Position numbers and translations under genes: made by a program
Shown: in pieces, positions 23,455 through 37,200 of the stretch
Position numbering within the stretch: the first letter of the stretch is position 1
How the letters are laid out: each line of letters starts with the position of its first letter
Assembly: GCA_033063855.1 (NCBI GenBank)
Contig: CP093829.1
Span: 320,243-384,242, forward strand
Length of the DNA stretch: 64,000 nucleotides
Direction: 5' to 3'
Source: Smittia aterrima
Taxonomy: Eukaryota; Arthropoda; Insecta; Diptera; Chironomidae
Notes under the pieces: generated by a model
Told to the model about the DNA's origin: nothing
Database searches by the model: none
What the model saw: the letters and a program-made list of their open reading frames with translations, nothing else

Positions 23455-23464
23455 GTGACGTCAC
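23455..23464. promoter_or_regulatory. CRE/ATF palindrome
   Basis: GTGACGTCAC is a perfect 10-base palindrome containing the consensus CRE TGACGTCA. It is isolated in gene-free DNA; binding is not shown. Confidence 0.3.
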
Positions 23465-26316
23465 AAAACATTCGATCGGAACATTTTTTCGTGCATGACT
23501 TAGTAAAGTTGGCAACGATGGTTGTGTGCGAGGCAGGCCCCGAAATGCTTCAGCAAATCGTTGCTTTCAGAAATCGTACGATGTCTCTCTTCTTCTTGCT
23601 GCTGCTCACTGGAAACGCTTTGTAATTATGACGAGTTTCTGGGCCACTTCTCGAGAGACATTACGCCGTCATATACTTTTTTGTTTGCGCACTTTGCGTC
23701 AAAACAGCTCTCGGCGATGTCAGAGAGATATTGATTGCGTGGAATTGAAAGTTTCCGAACCACAAATGGCGGTTTGATGAAAACATTTCTAAAATACACT
23801 CGAGACTTCGATTTGAGTGACGTTCGCAGAATGAAATCATCGTAGCGAATTTATCACTTTTCAAGTGCAGACAAACTTATAAAGTTTCGTGCTGTCTTAC
23901 TCATTGGCGAGCTCATTGGCATTTGCAGCCGTGTACCGACTGATCATAATTCGTCATTTCGACATCGTTTCGGCACCAATTTATTTACTCTCTTAATGTT
24001 TTGTTGTTAACATTAGATAATCAAATGCTTTTTCGCTCCATTACTTGACATTTCTTCACAGACTCTCGACACTGATCGAAGCCGTCTCGACTTGTACAGA
24101 GAGATCTCAATGATGAGTGAGTTATGAACTGTCGTCAAGAATGTGCATAAGTGGAAGCTATCGCTTGAGACTCGTCTCGCAGAAAATATTTTACGATGCG
24201 AAACGAGCGTTGCAAAACCTAAAAATGTCAAAAATATTTCTCTTTGAATATTTATTCACTTCTCGTTTCTTTATTGCGACCTATTTAGAAGAAATATTTA
24301 GAGTTCGACGATTCAGGTTTGAGCGACCTGCTTGAAGGACAAGAAACACTATCTCGGGCAGTGTACGTCGATAATAAATCACGAATCTATTTAACAAGCA
24401 TAGGAAGTGATAAAAGTTTTGTGCTATCAGCTACTTGACTTCCTCAAACCATTTGCTAATATATTCTTCGAATAAAGGGACTTCTGGGTTAATCACTTGA
24501 CGAATGAAAATTATTCCAAAGTGCATCCACCTTGCCCGACTTCCTTCATTCTAAATGTAAATAAATCAACGACGAAGAAGACAATAATTGAATAGAATTG
24601 ATTTTAAATTAAATTAATTACGCGACCGTTATGCAAACCGTTGGAACCTTTGACGCGGCGGCTCGTTTTCGAAAGCAGGAAAAAACAAATGGTAATTGAA
24701 ATCGCAAGTTACTTAGTTGGTCAAACCGAAGGCTCTTTCAGCAATCTTTCTCTAATGTGTGAAAATTGGCGGAGAAATAAAAAGCGAAAAGTGAATTGTG
24801 CAAAATCATCATCGTATGATTTGCGAAAGCAACCGTGTAGCCAGCGAACCGAAATTAATCTCGATCCACTTACATTCCAAGCTTCAAGTGATCTAGAAAC
24901 GAACCAATTGTTATTTTTTTGTTCGGGCGAAAGTTGTTTCACGAAAGAAGCAAGTCATTAAAAAGAAGCCACATTAAGTTATGACACAAGAACAATTTTT
25001 AGTTGCAACTCTGACCTCGATTATCTAATTTCTACTGAGAAAAAAAAAACGCAATTGATTTGCATTATTTTTGATAGATATTTAAAGGAATTTCTTTCGT
25101 TGTAACGTTCCATTGATCAAGATGGCAATGAGCGAGCGCCTTTAGCGTTTGTGTTGAGCTATGCGTGGCCAAAGTTTCCATTCGAAAAAAATTAAAATAA
25201 ACAGACGAGAAATGTTGCCGCTAAGACAACTTCAGGTATATAAAATATTTTTTTGAAAATTGCTGAGTGAACAAGTTTGTTCCGGACATCCTTGAGAAGG
25301 TTGGAAACCCACTCAAGAAGTCTTTGGAATTATCTATCCAATTGTCCAGAAAAGAAACTTTTTGTGCATTGCGACTGTAGTTACCTTGGATGTTGCTTTT
25401 TCGTATCAGCCACTGAACTGAATACATCATGAGAAAAAAAAAAGATTGTTAAGTCGCTTAAGCGGTGCGCGAGCGATCAAGCTGTTTCCAAATCGTTTGT
25501 CGACACACCGATAAGTGGCCTTGGCGCTACGACGTTTTCATTTTCATCTCAGCAAGGCAACGTAGGAAAAAAACTTATAGTTTAAGAGTAAAAGTTACTA
25601 ACATCAACTTAATATTACTCGACTTGAATTATTATTGATAATCCAGAAACTTCTTCAACGAAGAAATGTGATATTCCTGAGTAATTGCTACAGTGCTCAG
25701 CAGTTAACTTTGCATATTATTTGAAATTTAATTGGCACAAAGCCATATTGAGCGCGATTGAATAGTCACGAGTGTGTGTTTGTGTGTTAACGCAATTTCG
25801 CATCAATTAGCAATCTTTAAGCATTGTTTATCATTGATTTTTGAATCCGCGCGAGCGGCTTAATTCAACATCTGCCGGTTGAGTTAATTACACAAATGAT
25901 GGACGACTGACCAGACTCTCGACCGTGAGAAACTTTCGTACTTTGATCTTCTTCGAGAAACAATCCAAAATATTTTGATATCAATAAGTTATGGACTTGC
26001 TTCTCGAGACACTCCCTCAAACCATTCTTCTCTGTTGTGGTTTTTTCTAATTGATGGGCAAACATTTATGCTTGAGGATATCTCGCGACGTACACGGAAC
26101 CGCTTATTGATTCATCAAATAAAAATTCTACACGAGAAGAAGTAAAGATCAAACGTTGTATCGATGAAGCTTCTATTTTATGTGAGTGAAGGGAGCAGCG
26201 ATGTGAATGATCTGGTGGACTTAATTTACAAGATTCCTAAGCAGATTCATTAAGATCAACGCAGAATTTAAATCTATAAAATTTCCATTCTCTGAATGGA
26301 AAAAAACCGATCAGCA

Positions 26317-26329
26317 GGTGACGGTCACC
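26317..26329. other. 13-bp palindrome GGTGACGGTCACC
   Basis: A perfect palindrome around a central G, 660 bases upstream of the MID1IP1-like promoter. It resembles a bZIP or nuclear-receptor site with altered spacing but matches no consensus exactly. Confidence 0.3.
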
Positions 26330-26991
26330 AGATTCTCGCTTTCGTCAGGTGTTCCATCCACTCTTCGCCGATTTGTTGGGTTAAACACGTTTCATGATGA
26401 TATCGTTTTGCCACGAGACAGCGTTCGCTTCTTTTCACTCTCGCAATGAAGACTGTTTGTCTGTCGCTCTCATTTACGAAACTATAGCCCATCTCCAACC
26501 GCTTTATGAGTTTGGAAGGGAAAAATAAAACCGTTTAATGACATTGCCGCTGCCAAATCCGGGAAAGGTCTACAGTTTGGTTTCAAGAGAAGTCACACGC
26601 TCTTGTCAAGAAGGTTCTCTAGTTCATATTTTACAAGTTGATGCTAATTTTCAACTTCTCCAATTTCGAGTCTTTGTCAAGCTTTCGACACACGCAGTGT
26701 TTGATTGGATTTAAAGCGAAACGATGATGCGATCGCTTGTGATGGAGATCTCTTACTTTTAAGTACGGCTTGACCTTAACGTCGTAAAACTATCGCTAGT
26801 ACGATCAAGGAGAACTTGTAGATGATGGGTCAATGACTTTTGTCGGTTGTCATTGAAAGTTGTTGTTTGCAGTAAAGTTGTTCAATTAATTAGAACTCAG
26901 TCCGGCCATTTTGCGATCGTCTTTTTTTCTGTTTTTGGTTGTCCTCATGACTTTTTCACATGCCAACAGCATCTTTTAAGATCAAATCTTA

Positions 26992-27026
26992 TATAAAAAC
27001 TTGAGTTTCAACAACACAATCAGAGC
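26992..27026 (+). promoter_or_regulatory. Core promoter (TATA + initiator) of the MID1IP1-like gene
   Basis: TATAAAA at 26992-26998 is followed at the ideal spacing by the initiator TCAGAG (27020-27025); +1 would be the A at 27022, exactly 30 bases from the first T. The 5' leader would then run 94 nt to the first ATG at 27116. Confidence 0.65.
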
Positions 27027-27115
27027 TTTGACACGACAAAAACTGAGAGAGAGCATTGAAAAAGCTTTTGTAGCTCGTGTAGAAGGTTGGATTCTTGAAA
27101 ATCTCAATCAAAAAA

Positions 27116-28298
27116 ATGTCGGCGCAGATTCTAGTTTTTGTTTATGACCTCTTCGTTAGATTTTTTTTTTCTTTCGTTCCATTCATGGTCGCTGTTCATT
27201 CATTTCGCAAGTCTTGTGTGATTTTAAATTGTTTAAACAAAAAAATGTGAAGATTTAGTTAAACTAAGGCTAACAAAATGTTTTTATTCATTACAGGAAC
27301 TGTTTACGTCGGATCATCCACGATGATCAGGAGTTCTCAAATCAGAGCATCATCAATGTCATCGAACGATTCGTGAAGACGGTGAATCTGATGGAAGAGA
27401 CAATTCTGATCCCATCACGACTAATGGATCGCCAGGTAAGAATCGATCTTCGGTAAAAGCTTTCGTTGCTATCAAAAATAGAATTCCATTCTGCTCATCA
27501 TCGTGAGAAACTCATTAACAATTATATATTCCCACACACGAAAAATTCTTCGCGTCGCCGCGTTTCTTTCGAAAAAAGTCTATTTTTAAGTTTTGGCGCA
27601 ACAATCAGAATTTATGTTTTGTTCGTAGAGTTGTGAGGAAACTTACATGATCTTACTGAGTGATAGCAACCAAAACAAAAAATTACGCTTGAAACACTGA
27701 CTAATTATTGATTCTCTTTTCAAACACACAGGTTGGTGATTCGAGCGATTCCGTTCAACCACAGAAAACAACATCCCATCATCATCACCATCACAATAAG
27801 AAGAAGTCAGCTGGTTCGGGTGTACGCGATCATCTGGTCAACACTGACTTGTTTAATCTCTACAACATGCTAAACTCAGTTAAGGTTGATTTATTGTGGG
27901 GCCGAAATGGACAAGAGGAGAACGATACGACTGAAGTTGAATTGCGTGAGCAAAACTATGACACGGTGGAAGTAACACCGGAAGTAAAGGTTGAGATGCC
28001 TGCAGCGGCCCCACAAGCATCATCAGAAACCAAAGGACACGTTCGCCGTCCAAGCACTGTGTCAGTAGCCTCCTCCAACTCAAGCACCAGCACAATCAGC
28101 GATAGTGAGAGCGAGGTATCGTCGAATGAGAATGACTCGGGAATAGAGTCAGAGGAACAGCAAAATAAAGACAAGAGTCTCGAAGTTGCCAAACAATTCC
28201 GTACACACCTCCTCGGCTTGTACAACAGCATGGAGCAGATGACAGAAGCTGCCAAGTATCTTACAGAGCGCTATCAAAGTGACATCGGAAATTGTTAA
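27116..28298 (+). CDS. MID1IP1 / Spot14 (THRSP)-family protein
   Basis: Exons 27297-27435 and 27732-28298 are firm. A first exon ending at 27246 is inferred: a 50-nt intron (27247-27296, with CTAAC branch-type site and ATTACAG acceptor) keeps frame with an ATG at 27116. The core NQSIINVIERFVKTVNLMEE and IPSRLMD matches vertebrate MID1IP1 and THRSP, as does the C-terminal HLLGLYNSMEQMTEAA...LTERYQSDIG. Between them are a six-His run, an LFNLYNMLNSVKVDLLWG helix, and an acidic Ser-rich linker. Vertebrate members bind MID1 and promote acetyl-CoA carboxylase polymerisation, so a role in fatty-acid synthesis is likely. The start is uncertain: the inferred 43-codon N-terminus is hydrophobic and unlike the family, and translation might instead begin at the ATG split by the intron (AT at 27245-27246, G at 27297). 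AATAAA is at 28621. Confidence 0.82.
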
Positions 28299-31200
28299 GA
28301 AAGAAGTGAGAGAAAGAGATAGAATTCCATAATGAATCTCGCCAGCTCATGTTGTTTGTTTGCTGGTGGTTTTGCTTGTTGCGCCTCGTGATTGCTTTTT
28401 GAGATTTCTTCAATTTTTTCCACAAAAAAAGTTTAATTTTATGTCTCGCGTGTTGATGAAAATTAAACAAAAAAAAACTAAAATCTTTTAAATCGCGATT
28501 AGCCGATGAAGACTCGCTTTAAAATTTGTCTTCTTACGGACAGAAAAACGAAAGCTTTATTTAAAATTACAATTGAGAAAAGATCGCGAGAAAAATTTGA
28601 AGAAAAATCAACAAAAAAAAAATAAATTAATTTATGAATGAGTAAATCGAGAGAAAACATTTAAAATTAAGAAGAAATCCCAAATCGCTATGTAAATTAT
28701 AAGTTTATTTAAGAATGTCTTTTCTTATCTAATTGAGCATACGTAGGTGGCGAGGTTTTCCTATTTTAATCCGCCTCATTTAATGTAATTCTTCAGTTGT
28801 ATTATGTCTGCCACCGGAAAATAAATTTTTTTATGTGATCACAATTTTCCTTTTCCAACACAAGAACGATGTGAGCGTTGATTAATAATTCCACGTGAAT
28901 TTTAACTGGCGAAGCTTCGGATGAAATTTAAATTTGCAATACGAAAACTGTAAAACCCTTCTTGAGAATATAAACGAAGCTCATTGAGCTCAGTTCTTTA
29001 TTGAAAAAATGTCGATGTTTATTTAGTTGGTCGTAATTGCACTAATGAAATAGAGCAGTCGACTGGATAAATAAGCAACGAACTTCTGAAGCTTCAAACA
29101 TCTTGCTCACCTTGTTTCGTTACTCGCAGTTTAATGATAAGAAAGATGAGAAATCAATTCACAATGGGTTTTAAAATAGGCTAAAAAAACTGAAGTTATT
29201 TAAGTTCGCTGCTCATGTATAATTGATTGTGTTTTTCTTCTATTTTCCTGGTAAATGAAAGTTAAGCGAAGAAAGCTTTTTCAATTCAAAAGCTTCATAA
29301 AAGTAAAAAAGTAGAATCGCAAACAGTCAGCTCTAGCAGAAGGAAAATCCTAGAATAATTCAAAGTATGAAAATTATTTTCCAAATTGCTGATTAGTGTG
29401 GGTGGGATAGGCGGTGTTTGAAGGGATCTTTTTAATTTTTACTCTTTTTCTAAAACGTGTCAGCGAAACTTAAATCAGTGTAGCACAGCACGAAAACATA
29501 AAAAACAATTCCATTATGATTGTAGTCGCTTATATTTTTTAATTTTATTCTTTTTTTGTAAAGTCAAAGTGTCTCGAGCTTTTCCAATGAAGGAAGTAGA
29601 ATCCCGATTATTTATTTGAATGTGAAAGTAAGATTCTGTACGTATTTGTTCGACTTTTCTTTTTGTGACTGATTGGGGGAATGAATGGGATTTGTTGAAG
29701 GCGAGGGAACGCTTGAGGATGTGTCGATGACATCCAGTTCGATGATATTAGGAGAAAAAGAAAGTCCAACAAACTGCGGTTCGATTGCTCGCAGTGACGG
29801 CTTCAATGCATTTGTCTAATAATAATTTTTATGAGAGAAAATCGATTGTGAAACACTCAATTTCACGGGAAAACTCAAGGATTTAGTCGATTGTCAGGAG
29901 CCTCATCAAAGCCGCGCAAGCGGACGGGATCCACTTGAAGGCGAAGCGATGAGGCTTCACTCGATCGAAATAACATTGAAAGATTACCTGAATGAGAAAA
30001 AAAAAACAAAAATAGAAACACAACGTCTCAACACTACGAACACACTTGAAGATGAAAAACTTTGACTTTAAGACACAAAAGAAGAAGAAGGAAAAAAGAA
30101 ACCAAGGAAAACAACAATTGAAAATTGTGTAAAATTAATTTGTAGAGAAAACAAAAGCAAAAAATGAAAAACATAAAGAAAATTATTGAATAAAAAATTA
30201 TTGAAAATTAATTTTCTCGATCGTTATTTTATTTATTTTGAGGAAACCAGTTCTCGATCCACAATGTGGATTCCACATTCCTTAATTCAACCATTTTGAT
30301 TTTTCCAGAACAAAATTCATTGCCCGAGGTCGACGAAGAGAGAGACGACTACTCAGACGATCCTCCATCATTTGCAAGCTTGAATTTCTGTTCATTTCGA
30401 GTTAAATGATTCGACTGCTCGACATTCTTCGAGAAAATTCCACTTCTAAAGCTGTTGGAAGCTAAATGAATTATAATGAGATAGCTTCAAGTAAGGCGGG
30501 CGCTTTGCTTGAATTGGTGTGCTGCATATTAGCGAGAGATGATGAGTGTCCAGCGAAACAGAGACCGTTTCTTAATCCAAAACTACTAATTTAGTACAAA
30601 CACGCGCGTACAAATAACACACACACGATCCGAGAGCTCGTTGAATTGAGAGACTTTTTATCGATCGTCGTAAGTTGCATTTTCAAGGCCACACCAGCCG
30701 CACTTTAGCGATGAATCGTTTGCTGTACGACAGACACGTTTGCATCATTCCGATGAACTCCGATCAGATTTCAAATGCGACGTATGTAGATCCAACGAAC
30801 TTTCTGGAGCTACAAGTTCTTGAGGATTGAGGAAGTAGATAAGCCTCTACAAATAATGCGTTAATCGTTCAAGTCAATTTCCATGTTTGTGTTTACGCTT
30901 CGGCAAAGAGTTTGAATGCCATCAAGTTTCGATAAGAAGCCGAGCGGTTTCAAGTTTTTTTTATTTATTTTTCGTGGTGGACAGGAAAGCGTCGCGAGAT
31001 TTTTTGGAAAACCCAATCAAATGTCGAATCGGCATAATTCATCAGCTTTTATTACGCATCGGAAGTTGAGCTGTCGAGAAAAAACCTTTCACCACGGCCT
31101 CGTACAGAGGAAGCGAAGGACGGCCATCTCACAATTAAGGCCAGCCAGCCAGCACTTAATAATCTCTTTGTCTCTTTTTTCTTTTTCGAAAAAGCAAAAC

Positions 31201-34200
31201 TTCAGCTCAAACTATATGTAACTATAAGGCAATTTCGGCAAGTTTATAAATTACATTCGCAACCTCAGCTCTTTCTACTTCAGTGTCGAGCAGGTGAAGT
31301 AGAAGTTGTTGCTCGCAAATGAAAATATTGTGATTTAACAGCTTGTGAAGTTCAGCTGAAGAATAATCTAGAAGAATGTCTTATCGGAATTCGAGGCTTA
31401 TAAACTTTATAGGTTCTGCCTCGCCTTGAAGTAATTACAAGGCTTCAAATTAAATTTTTTATTCGTTCTTTAAAGTAGGAAACTTCAATCGAGTTGTAAA
31501 TAATATTTTTCAAAACAAAAAACTCGATCGTGCGTGCTTTCACAAAGAAAATTTCACAGTGCACATAAATCTCTGTCAGTTAAATTTTCATCATTCGATT
31601 GCTTTTAATTCACTAATCTAACTTTGAATGGAGGTTACGTTAATCGCGTCTGGTTTGGTCGAGGAAGCGAGGAGGCTTGTTTAGACTGGTAGGGATTAAA
31701 ATCGCTTTGTTACAAGTCGTGAAATTAGACAAAAAAAAGAATCGTGTCTGCATTTTTTATTTACCGAACCACGCGCGACATTCCATTAAAATAATTATTC
31801 CGTCGTAACATGGACTTGAATGGGGGCCGGTTTTAATTACGTCAAGGAAGGGAGAGATCAATAAAGTCAATTATCTGGTTCTGATTTTTTTTTAATTGTG
31901 ACGGGCGACCACCAATAAAAGAATAGTTTTGAATTCGTTGACGTCAATGGATCAAGTTTATGTCTCGTCGTTCTATTTTGGAGTTGAAGAATTCTTATGG
32001 GAAGTGTCAGAGATTCGAGATTCGCTTTGACGTCATTCGACAAGATGTACTCGAAGGTGTGTCTTGCATTTTACAGCTCAGTTAGTTTCGGTAAAAAGCA
32101 ACCAAAATAAAAATGAACCCTCAGCCTGACCTTATCAAAGCTAAAGATGATTTGCTTACATCAGCAAAACATACCTGACTCAGCATTTTTTGAACAGCGA
32201 TCAAAGGTGGTTCAGGAAACGGCTTCAAACTTGTATTAACAAATCTCGCTGATTAATCGCTTCGTTTGTTGAAATTTCACTTCATTCCTTTCTTCCCATC
32301 ACATTCGCCGGTAATTCTACTTCACAAAGACTGAATGGGGCTTATGTGCGTCATACGAGACCTAAATTCAAAAGATCCCACAAGATTATTCGACAAAAAA
32401 AAATACAAATTGCCTCGCGAAACGGAGTTCAACGTTTTGCAAAACACAAGAAGAGCTTAACATCAAATTACGCAAAAGCAATCTAGCGCTAAACTACGTA
32501 GTTGTGGCTTCATGAAATGGGCATGAGAGCATGCTGACGTCAAGTTGGTCTTCATAAATTTTTTCCTTCGTGATTCTATTTCGTTCCATTGAAAGTTTCA
32601 ATTATTGCTTGTTGACGATGACGATCGCTTATTAGTTTCACGCCTGGGTCATTGAGAACGTCTTTGGGAAGTTCATTTGAACCAAAGACTGTTCTTAATG
32701 CTTTGGCTTATCGTGTGTGAAAACATCCGGTTCACTTCACTCGAAATGACACAGCAGAACGGTTTATGGCCCAAAATGTTTCTTTTTCTTCTAACGCGAC
32801 ATTCCGATTTAATCAAAAGATTTAAATTTAATCTACACGAGACCTCCAATGCGTGAAGGACTCTTGTCTCGATACTTTTAAGCGAGGGTTGATCAAACAA
32901 TGTTTTCCGGGGTGCAAACACAGTTGCGGGTCGGAAACCTAGGAAAAGATAAATATTCAATGATCGTTGCTGCTAATTGGTTTGCTTAGTTCGTAAATTA
33001 GAGGTAATTGATTTATTATTGAAGAAGAAAAATATATTTATTGTTGATGCGAACGGGGATTGCTTTAGTCCTAGAGGAATGACTCAAGAGCGGAAAGTTT
33101 TATTCTGAATGACTAAACTTCACAAAATTCAAATTTAAAGTTGATGAGGCTCAAACATTTTTGTGAGATCAACAAGCCCACAAAATTTATTTGAAAGCCT
33201 TTGCAGCCTGTCTCACTCAGTGATCGCCACTCGAGCTATTTTTACATAAAGAGTTATATATAGTTACATAAAGACCTGAGAAATAAAAATTGTGCAAATG
33301 ACCAGAGCTTGTCGATGAAGCTTTTTTTTTCTCGAAATAAAAATTGGTGAAAAATATTTTTTCGGTTGAAACGAGTTTCTTTGTCGTTTTGTGTCTTTTA
33401 CTCCTAACCTGATCCATTTAGAGAGCCGCTTAGACTGCGCTTGTGTTGAGCGTGGTTCTTCTGTAGACTCCAGCGAGATTAATTAACAACTTGATTTAAC
33501 AAGCGTTTCGTCGTGTATAAAGAACCAAACCAGTTCGAATTCTGCAAAGTAATCGCGTGACGTCTCTCGATATGTTTTTCACAAATATGGAATTAAAGAA
33601 GATTCTCGCGGATCATTGCGAAATAAATGTACAGATGACCAAGCAGTTTTGCTCCACGAGAATGTTAATTCGATATAAATGCAGTGAAAGGTCTTCCATA
33701 TGGTTCGAGTAGCTTTTTAACGGCACGACTACAAGGATAGGAGAGGAGAGACTTGCAGACTTTCGCAACATCTTCGATTCTTTCCCAAGAATTTGCGAAA
33801 TATTTTGCTGAGACAAGAGCATTCACCGAGTTCATTGGCAAATTATGACTAATAAATATCTTTAGCTTGACACACAACATCGCGGCAGGGAGAGATAACG
33901 AGTGGAATGAACGATTTTGAAGGCTAAAACGGAATCGCATGAAACTTTGCGCATAATTTTCATAAATTGCCCCGTTAAATGACAAAGAAAAGAAGATTCG
34001 CGATCGAAAACGACACGTGAATGTTAATTGTTGTCGATTGAGACTAACAAGTCAGACACCAAACGACGTTAATCAGTCAGTTTCGTTTCCTTTTGGTCAT
34101 CCAATTAATCATTACGACAGGTTTTCCATAACATTTCCTGTTGTGTCGGGTGAAAGAACCCAACAACCAGATTCCACTGAAATCCCAAATGAAATCCAGG

Positions 34201-37200
34201 TTTTTCATACAACTCATTGAGCTGGAAATTTTATTGCTAGCGTCGTTTCAAAGTTGCAAGTTGCTTCTTGCAATAAAGAGCAGTGTTGTTATCATAAGGC
34301 GAAAGATCTCTGACCGAGTAGGCTTCGCGAAAAGTCGACGACAAAAATCACTCATCAAACATTCCGAAATCATAATCTTGCGTCGCACTAACATTCGTCG
34401 TCGAGTCCTTGAAGCTTTGTTAGCTCTTCGACAAAGTCATGCTCTTTTGGAAATTAATTTCTGTCAATCCAAAGCACAGCAATTGGGAAAGATCGAGACG
34501 CGCGCTTCGCGACGAAAAATTGTTTGTTAAGAAAAATTATATAAGAAAACCAGTTCTTCTCGACAAAGATCGCCGTGCGATGACGCTGCGCTTGTTTACC
34601 GGGTTCTATAAATAAAGTCCTAACAGTCATGTAAACAAAAATTCCTTAAAATATGTCGACGCATCGTTCCTGCGATCGTCTAATTTGCCTAATGGCCAGA
34701 GCATGCAATTCCAGACGGAAAACAATTTTTAAAACGTATTTTAGCAGCCTGCAGGTCATCGATTGGTTTTTATAAGTTTTGGAGACATTCCTTGGCCAAA
34801 ACATGTAAAAGTGACATTTTGTGTCAGTTCAATAACAAAAACTTCTGCTGCTCTGAAGACACGAAGTAAACAAAGATTTAACGTCGTCAAGCATTGTCCT
34901 TAAGAGCTTGCGGTCATTGCATAAACAAGTTGGTATATTTCTTGGTTTTTTTGAAGCTCGTGAACGAAACTTTTTAATTTATCCTGGTCAGCTGAAGCAA
35001 CAGCTGATCATCATAGCCAACAATAATAGATCGTGGAGACGATTTCAAAAGTCTTACGCAATAGATTTCGGTATAAACACGTGAGGACTATGGCTTAACC
35101 AAATCAAGAAGTTCTCCCATTTAAATCGATTCAACTTCTCATCGAACTCTTCTGCGCAACAATTTTATTCACACTACTTTGAGCGCTTCGTACATTCGTG
35201 TAAATGACCATGGAGTTTCCTCAACCACTTCGCTTCAAAACTGTGTCAGTTCACAAGTCCAATGTTGATTATTACACCATCGAAAATAAAATGCGCCGCG
35301 TTCCTACAAAACAAAGCCAGCATTGAATGCCTTCGCGAAGTTCCACAAACGCTAAGACGATCTGAACTGATCACATTTGACAAGGAAAGGTCGCGAAGAA
35401 TTGCTCGCTTTAAATTATTTATGATGGATTCCATTTTTTATACCAGATTACAACCGATAATGTTGATTTATTCTCATTGAGCTTTTATTGACAGTCTCGT
35501 AATCACCATAATCGTCGTCGCTTTGTCAACAGTCGCGAACTGCTCGAGATGTTATTTCACTTGCAACCGTCGACTTTGTTTACCTTTCGTTGGAATTTCA
35601 ATGCCAATTGTGGAGGGAAAAAGAAAGTCTTTTTGTTTCGCGAGCGTGTAAACGTTTTAGTGATTGCCAATGCTGATTGTTAATTCAGCGAAGGTTTCGG
35701 TTTTCTCTGGTCAATCTCAAGTTGATGGGTTCTCTGTTATGGTCTGTCAGAAATGATCGCCTTTATCAATTTATAGACTTAATCGACTTGAGGATTTCTT
35801 TGGCTCTGCACACCATTCGGACGAAGGCCGCGAAGTATTGCGGAGGCAAATAAAATAAAAATGCTTTGTAATTTATGGCTTTCAGTTGTTGCTTCTCATG
35901 TGCATCGACAGCAAAAAAAAGTATAAATAATTACTCTCCGAAGTTATTCGCGTCCGAAGCATGTTTCGCCGTCGACCGGAGTTGTAGAATTTAAAACCCG
36001 GGTGCCTGAATCCATCAATTACTTCTCCTTTTGAACGTTTAGTCTTAATGTGAAGGCTACGATTTTACGAACAAAGAATATCGACTTTACTCATCTTCTT
36101 TGATGACGAGCCCAAAGTTCTTCTACGCCTTCTGTCAAACAAAACAAATAATCTTGCACGATCATCATCGTAAAATAATTTTTTATTGACAAAAAAGCTT
36201 TGGACTTTAGAACTCGATATATTCGCACTCAATCAGTTTCGCTAATCAAAATTTTAATAAATAATTATTAAAATTCTCAAATCTTCAAGAAAAAAAAGAA
36301 GTTTCTACGTCAAACTCACAAGTTTGTCGCTCGTTGAATGAAATCATCGAAAGATTTGTTTGCTATAAATGTGACGTGTTTGATGTAAGTGCGATATTGC
36401 GTTCTCGGAGAGTCATTCATAATTCTACGATGTTTCACGTACTTCTAATTACACACTTGCTGTCCGTCATCGCCCAATCGATGTTGAGGGCGAATGAAGA
36501 GACTCATCTTCTTCTAAGCAGTTGAGGAGTTTTTCCCCGAGCGTAATTGAATATATTTCAATCACGAGGCAATTTAAATGACCGCAATTGTTTTTACTTT
36601 TTTTTTTTGATTGAGTAAGTGGAAAAAACTGAATGTCAACTTAAAATATTTCGAGATAATTATTGATTTCTTGATAAAATAAAAGTCTTGAGCTTTGCAA
36701 AAAGCTTTTAAGCTTTTAATGAAGAAAACGTTTGTTTTCATTTTCGCACGCTTTCGCAATTTATTTTCAGGCCAAACAAAGATTCTCTATCTTGACATAA
36801 TAATAAAATCTTTGTTTAAATATAGAAATCTTCAGGCTTTACCTGAATCACTAAAGCCTGAATCATTTCGAGACAACAAAACAAACTTGAGTTCTGGTTA
36901 TCTTCGCTTGCGTGATAAGTTATCGTAATTTAAAATTACTTAATCGAATATAATTCGTAAAGAATGCTTTCATAATCGTTCGAGGAAACTTCTCGAGAGC
37001 CGGTGAAATAAATTGAGCTTAACTGCCTGAGTAGAAGCTTCTGGACAACTATTTTTATGTACATTTTAAATAAGCGTGGTCGTTGACGCAAATGCATCGC
37101 AAGTTACTAACTAGGCAAATTTCTCAATTTCTAAAGAAAATTTTTGAACTTCCCGATCAGTAAGAGCATTGACTTTTGCGATAGTGTCTCCTTGAACATT

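Larger units (their letters stand above)
19708..26989. other. Gene-free stretch between Ntaq1 and the MID1IP1-like gene
   Basis: It starts with the Ntaq1 3' UTR (AATAAA at 19894). Open frames of up to 142 codons (21952-22380 plus; 24641-24961 plus; 22986-23297 minus) have skewed, low-complexity composition and no recognisable motif. A GC-richer patch lies near 23160-23230, a CRE palindrome GTGACGTCAC at 23455-23464, and a 13-bp palindrome at 26317-26329. No tRNA, transposon or conserved exon is seen. Confidence 0.5.

Noticed and set aside
24641..24961. 106-codon plus-strand frame with an overlapping minus-strand frame
   Set aside because: No family likeness; both strands are open only because stops are locally rare.
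27880..28255. Two minus-strand open frames opposite the MID1IP1-like gene
   Set aside because: Shadows of the real coding exon; no start context or splice signals of their own.
34141..34530. 129-codon open frame, plus strand
   Set aside because: Arg/Ile/Leu-rich, no recognisable motif, isolated in gene-free DNA.
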